DNA from: an uncultured Clostridia bacterium
GTDB taxonomy: Bacteria > Bacillota > Clostridia > TANB77 > CAG-508
Length of the DNA: 64,000 nt
NCBI GenBank assembly: GCA_934162205.1
Contig: CAKPIA010000009.1
Span: 1-64,000 of the forward strand
Direction: 5' to 3'
Below are positions 60,352 to 64,000 of this stretch, piece by piece; position 1 is the stretch's first letter; each line of letters starts with the position of its first letter. The position numbers and the translations under genes were made by a program. The notes below the pieces were generated by a model, which saw only the letters and a list, made by a program, of their open reading frames with translations, searched no databases and was not told the origin of the DNA.

Positions 60352-61851
60352 TTACTCATTATTTATTTCTTTTAATATAACATCATGTGCGCTTCCTTCT
60401 GAAATACTTACTTGTGAAACTAATGTAAGTCTTGCTTTTTCATGTAACTCTGGTATTGTTATAGCTCCACAGTTACACATTGTAGATTTTATTTTAGCAA
60501 CTGTTATTGCTAAATTATCTTTTAATCTACCAGCATATGGTATGTAAGAATCTACACCTTCTTCAAATGAAAGTTTCTTTTCTCCTCCCATATCATATCT
60601 TTGCCAATTTCTTGCTCTATTTGATCCTTCTCCCCAATATTCTTTAACATAGCCATTTCCTTTTTTAACTATTCTTGTTGGGCTTTCATCAAATCCTGCA
60701 AAATATCTTCCCATCATTACAAAATCTGCTCCTAATGCTAAAGCTATTGTAATATGATGATCATGAACAATTCCACCATCTGAACATACTGGAATATAAA
60801 TTCCTGTTTCTTCAAAATATTTATCTCTTTCTGCAACTACATCTATCAAAGCACTTCCTTGACCTCTACCAATACCTTTAGTTTCACGAGTGATACAAAT
60901 AGATCCTCCGCCAACACCTACTTTAATAAAATCAGCTCCAGCTTCTGCTAAATATCTAAATCCTTCTGCATCTACAACATTTCCTGCTCCTATTTTAACA
61001 GTATCTCCATATTTTTCTCTTACATACTCAATAGTTTTCTTTTGCCATACAGAATATCCATCAGATGAATCCATACAAATTAAATCAACACCTGCTTCTA
61101 CCAATGCTGGTATTCTTTCTTCATAATCTCTAGTATTAATTCCAGCTCCTACTATATATCTTTTATTTTCATCTAATAGAGAATTTGGATTATTTTTTCT
61201 ATCTTCATAATCTTTTCTAAATACTAAATATTTTAAGTTACCTTCTTTAGTTAATATTGGTAAACAAGCTTTTTTATTTTCCCATATTATATCATTTGCT
61301 TCTGATAAACTAATACCATTTTCTGCCCATATTGCTTTATCTTTTGGAGTCATAAAATTATCAATTGGTGCATCCATATCATCTCTTGAAATTCTATAAT
61401 CCTTATCTGTAACTAATCCTAAAAATTTTCCAGTTGCAGTACCATCTTCTGTAATCATTACAGTTGAATGTCCTGTTTCATTAATAAGAGCAATTACATC
61501 TCTTAATGGTGTTCCACTCTTTACATTTGAATCACTAACTATAAATCCTGCTTTATGTTTTTTTACATGTCTAACCATTTTTGCTTGTGATTCAATTGAT
61601 TGAGAACCATATATAAATGCAACTCCACCTTCTCTTGCTAAAGCAATTCCCATTTCTTCACCAGAAACAGCTTGCATAATTGCAGAAACCATTGGTACAT
61701 TTGCATAATATTTAGCTTCTTCACCTTTCTTAAATTTAACAAGTGGTGTTCTTAAAGACACATTTGATGGAATACATCTTTCATCTGTTAAATTTGGTAA
61801 TAGTAAAAATTCATTAAATGTTCTTGAAATATCTCCTAAAACTTTTGACAT
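60352..61851 (-). CDS. guaB: Inosine-5'-monophosphate dehydrogenase
   Basis: A 499-aa enzyme oxidising IMP to XMP with NAD+, the committed step to GMP. The TIM barrel is interrupted by two CBS domains at about 95-220. The catalytic Cys lies near residue 318 in GVGGGSICITRETKGIGRGQ. GAGNVVDAEGFRYLAEAG, SDGGIVHDHHITIALALGADFVMMG and a YIPYAG segment follow. AGGGGGAA precedes the ATG. It starts 21 bp after ackA, so both probably share one transcript. No purine riboswitch is visible. Confidence 0.96.
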   Translation of the reverse strand: MSKVLGDISRTFNEFLLLPNLTDERCIPSNVSLRTPLVKFKKGEEAKYYANVPMVSAIMQAVSGEEMGIALAREGGVAFIYGSQSIESQAKMVRHVKKHKAGFIVSDSNVKSGTPLRDVIALINETGHSTVMITEDGTATGKFLGLVTDKDYRISRDDMDAPIDNFMTPKDKAIWAENGISLSEANDIIWENKKACLPILTKEGNLKYLVFRKDYEDRKNNPNSLLDENKRYIVGAGINTRDYEERIPALVEAGVDLICMDSSDGYSVWQKKTIEYVREKYGDTVKIGAGNVVDAEGFRYLAEAGADFIKVGVGGGSICITRETKGIGRGQGSALIDVVAERDKYFEETGIYIPVCSDGGIVHDHHITIALALGADFVMMGRYFAGFDESPTRIVKKGNGYVKEYWGEGSNRARNWQRYDMGGEKKLSFEEGVDSYIPYAGRLKDNLAITVAKIKSTMCNCGAITIPELHEKARLTLVSQVSISEGSAHDVILKEINNE

Positions 61852-61872
61852 ATTTATTTTTCCCCCTAATTA

Positions 61873-63063
61873 TTATTTTATTAATCTTAAAGTTTCTTTT
61901 GCTATCATTAATTCTTCGTTTGTTGGTATTATATAAATCTTTACTTTTGATGTAGGTTTAGAAATTAATTTTTCTTCACTTCTAACATTATTAGCCTCTT
62001 CATCAATTTCTACTCCCATAAATTCAAGTTGTTTGCATATACCTTTTCTTATATTTATTTGATTTTCTCCAACTCCACCTGTAAATACTATTGCATCAAT
62101 TCCGTTCATTGCAACTGCATATTTAGCAATATAACTAGCTATTGAATATTTAAATATATCCATTGCAAGTTTTGCTCTTTCATTATCATTATAAGATTCT
62201 AATTCTATTACTCTAAAATCTGGAGCTAAACCAGAAATACCTTGAACTCCTGATTGTTTATTTAATAAGCTATCTACTTCATCAGTTGATAAATTTTCTT
62301 TTTTCATTAAAAATGTTACAACAGATGGATCTAAATCTCCTGATCTTGTTACCATTGGTATACCTGCAAGAGGTGTAAGTCCCATACTTGTATCAACAGA
62401 TTTTCCACCTTGTACAGCACATATACTAGAACCTTGTCCTAAATGACATGTTACTATTTTTAAATCTTTAATATCTTTCTTTTCTATTTCTGCTAATCTA
62501 TTTGAAACATACATATGAGATGTTCCGTGGAATCCATATTTTCTTATTCCATATTTTTTATAATATTCATATGGTATAGCATAAATATATCTTTCTTTTG
62601 GCATTGTTTGATGAAAAGCTGTATCAAATACACCAACCATTGGTTTACCTGGCATTACTTTTTTACAAGCTTCAATTCCCATAATACCTGCTGGATTATG
62701 AAGTGGTGCTAAATCTGTACATTCTTTTAGAACTTCAACAACATTATCATCTATAATTACAGATTCGCTAATTTTCTCTCCACCATGAACTAATCTATGT
62801 CCTATTGCATTTATTTCATCTAATGAATCTATAACTTTATATTCTGGATTTATTAATTGTTTTAAAGTAAAATCAATTGCTTCTGTATGATTATAAGCAG
62901 TATGTTTTATTTCTATTTTTTGTCCATTTACTTTATGAGTTATAAAAGCCTCTTCTTCTCCTATTCTTTCGTATTTTCCAGAAGCTAATACTTCTTCTGT
63001 TTCCATATTAATTAATTGATACTTTAGTGATGAACTACCACAGTTTAATACTAAAATTTTCAT
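61873..63063 (-). CDS. ackA: Acetate kinase (copy 1)
   Basis: A 396-aa enzyme interconverting acetyl phosphate plus ADP and acetate plus ATP. In fermenters it provides ATP from acetyl-CoA via phosphotransacetylase. Motifs are VLNCGSSSLKYQL (residues 4-16), HRLVHGGEK, FDTAFHQTMP, YGFHGTSHMYVSNR, THLGQGSS-like CHLGQGSSICAV, DTSMGLTPLAGIPMVTRSGDLDPS and FTGGVGENQINIR. AAAGGA precedes the ATG. It lies directly downstream of a second acetate kinase gene. No pta is visible. Confidence 0.96.
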   Translation of the reverse strand: MKILVLNCGSSSLKYQLINMETEEVLASGKYERIGEEEAFITHKVNGQKIEIKHTAYNHTEAIDFTLKQLINPEYKVIDSLDEINAIGHRLVHGGEKISESVIIDDNVVEVLKECTDLAPLHNPAGIMGIEACKKVMPGKPMVGVFDTAFHQTMPKERYIYAIPYEYYKKYGIRKYGFHGTSHMYVSNRLAEIEKKDIKDLKIVTCHLGQGSSICAVQGGKSVDTSMGLTPLAGIPMVTRSGDLDPSVVTFLMKKENLSTDEVDSLLNKQSGVQGISGLAPDFRVIELESYNDNERAKLAMDIFKYSIASYIAKYAVAMNGIDAIVFTGGVGENQINIRKGICKQLEFMGVEIDEEANNVRSEEKLISKPTSKVKIYIIPTNEELMIAKETLRLIK

Positions 63064-63133
63064 TTTGTTTTTTCCTTTCTTTTATTATTTATTATTTTAA
63101 TACTAATATATAGTATAATAGTTAACTCAATTT

Positions 63134-63277
63134 TTTTCTAGTAGATATATATTATTTTTTGTAAAGTCGTGGGGACCGACAACTTATAGTCTGTTTAAAA
63201 TTGAACATAGTGAAATTTTATTACAGACTATTAGGCAGTTGGGATAAGACAAAAAATAATATATATCTACTAGAAAA
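63134..63277. repeat. 144-bp element with 29-bp perfect inverted repeats between the acetate kinase genes
   Basis: The arms at 63134-63162 and 63249-63277 are exact reverse complements (29 of 29), beginning TTTTCTAGTAGATATATATT. Within the 86-bp interior, ATAGTCTGT (63186-63194) pairs with ACAGACTAT (63223-63231), and GTCG-TGGGGAC-CGAC forms another small stem. The T-run typical of a terminator is missing. The interior shares GTCCCCA and GTTGTC words with the 31-bp repeat, in the opposite orientation. Confidence 0.9.
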
Positions 63278-63285
63278 TCATCTTA

Positions 63286-64000
63286 TTATTTTTTGATTAA
63301 CCTTAAAGTTTCCTTTGCAATCATTAACTCCTCATTTGTTGGAACAACATATACACTAATTTTAGACTCATTAGAAGAAATCTTTACCTCTTCTCCTCTA
63401 ATCTTATTTTTCTCTTCATCTAATTTAACACCAAAAACTCCAAGTTGATCACAAATTGCCTTTCTAGAAATAGGACCCTTTTCTCCAACTCCTGCTGTAA
63501 AAGTAATAATATCTGTTCCACCCATTGCAACCATACACTTTGCAATATATGAAGCAACAGAATAATGAAATACATCTAATGCAAGTTGAGCATGATATCC
63601 ACCAGCTAATGCCTCTGTTTCAATATCTCTAAAATCAACTGATACACTAGATATTCCATAAACACCAGACTCTTTGTTTAATATTTCTTCAATTTCATCA
63701 GCTGATAAATTTTCTTTTTTCATAAGATATGTAAGAATTGATGGATCCAAATCCCCAGATCTAGTTCCCATAACAATTCCACTTAATGGTGTAAGCCCCA
63801 TACTTGTTTCTACTGATTTTCCATTTTGAATAGCACAAACACTTGCACCTTGCCCTAAATGACAATTTATTATTTTTAAATCTTTTATATCTTTGTTCTC
63901 TAATTCTGCAACTCTATTTGCAACATATTCATGTGAAGTACCATGAAATCCATATTTTCTTACTCCATATTTTTCATAATACTCATATGGAATAGGGTAA
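63286..64000 (-). CDS. ackA: Acetate kinase (copy 2), 5' end beyond the window
   Basis: The C-terminal 237 residues of a second acetate kinase are open to the window edge. The frame continues upstream of the internal Met at 63801 through YYEKYGVRKYGFHGTSHEYVANR and CHLGQGASVCAIQNGKSVETSMGL, so that Met is not the start. GTRSGDLDPS and FTAGVGEKGPISR are present. It is clearly diverged from copy 1 (for example VYGISSVSVDFRDIE against VQGISGLAPDFRVIE), so this is an old tandem duplication or two separately acquired enzymes. The two genes are separated by 222 bp containing the inverted-repeat element. Confidence 0.93.
   Translation of the reverse strand, partial: YPIPYEYYEKYGVRKYGFHGTSHEYVANRVAELENKDIKDLKIINCHLGQGASVCAIQNGKSVETSMGLTPLSGIVMGTRSGDLDPSILTYLMKKENLSADEIEEILNKESGVYGISSVSVDFRDIETEALAGGYHAQLALDVFHYSVASYIAKCMVAMGGTDIITFTAGVGEKGPISRKAICDQLGVFGVKLDEEKNKIRGEEVKISSNESKISVYVVPTNEELMIAKETLRLIKK

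Noticed and set aside
61852..61872. Purine riboswitch before guaB
   Set aside because: The 21-bp gap after ackA holds only the ribosome binding site.

Overview
The window is strongly A+T-rich and almost every gene lies on the minus strand with AAGGAGG-type ribosome binding sites. It carries spore genes (spoIIP, the cotJABC coat operon, a spore-photoproduct-lyase homologue) and a T-box leader in front of ileS. Together these point to an endospore-forming Bacillota of the clostridial type, probably an uncultured gut lineage. The taxon is inferred; nothing in the window names it.

Layout: 1-5.2 kb has a MacB-like ABC exporter, tcdA, a YihY membrane protein and an unknown gene. 5.3-6.7 kb is the cotJ operon. 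6.7-13 kb holds pyk, upp, an acyl-ACP thioesterase, pgi, spoIIP and an MBL hydrolase. 13-22 kb holds rel, recJ, a lytic transglycosylase, polA and a membrane glycosyltransferase. 22-30 kb holds a compositionally distinct FAD enzyme, metK, recG, a phosphoesterase, tsaD and a site-2 protease. 30-35 kb holds lysS, ychF, a cytidylyltransferase-like protein and a PLC-like protein. 35-39 kb holds tRNA-Thr and T-box/DUF1653/ileS. 40-45 kb holds mutS2, a Sua5-type gene, a dCMP deaminase and splB. 45-57.5 kb holds two prepilin-like proteins with C-type-lectin/FGE-like tails, enclosing folA, thyA, an acyl-CoA ligase, a radical SAM protein, an amidase and an FtsX-type ABC transporter. 57.5-64 kb holds an Rpn-type nuclease, a CNNM/HlyC protein, guaB and two tandem acetate kinases, the second cut by the window edge. 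Three short genes of unknown function with their own promoters (29.8, 33.3 and 39.3 kb) interrupt the housekeeping runs.

The genes are mostly housekeeping. Several converge on tRNA biology: the Sua5-type enzyme and TsaD make t6A, TcdA cyclises it, and LysS, IleS and tRNA-Thr are nearby. Thymidylate supply (dCMP deaminase, ThyA, FolA) is also grouped.

The most unusual signal is translational. Two core genes, rel and tsaD, are each interrupted by exactly one extra C that creates an in-frame CGG codon, and skipping that C restores a full-length protein. Reading every CCG/CGG in the window, I find no in-frame CGG in any other native-looking gene. It occurs only in four odd genes (FAD enzyme, 29.8, 33.3 and 39.3 kb). 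This suggests +1 frameshifting at a very rare or unassigned CGG codon, although mutation or assembly error cannot be excluded from sequence alone. Other structure includes six copies of a 31-bp hairpin repeat at the 3' ends of minus-strand genes, and two long near-perfect inverted repeats around GC-richer cores.
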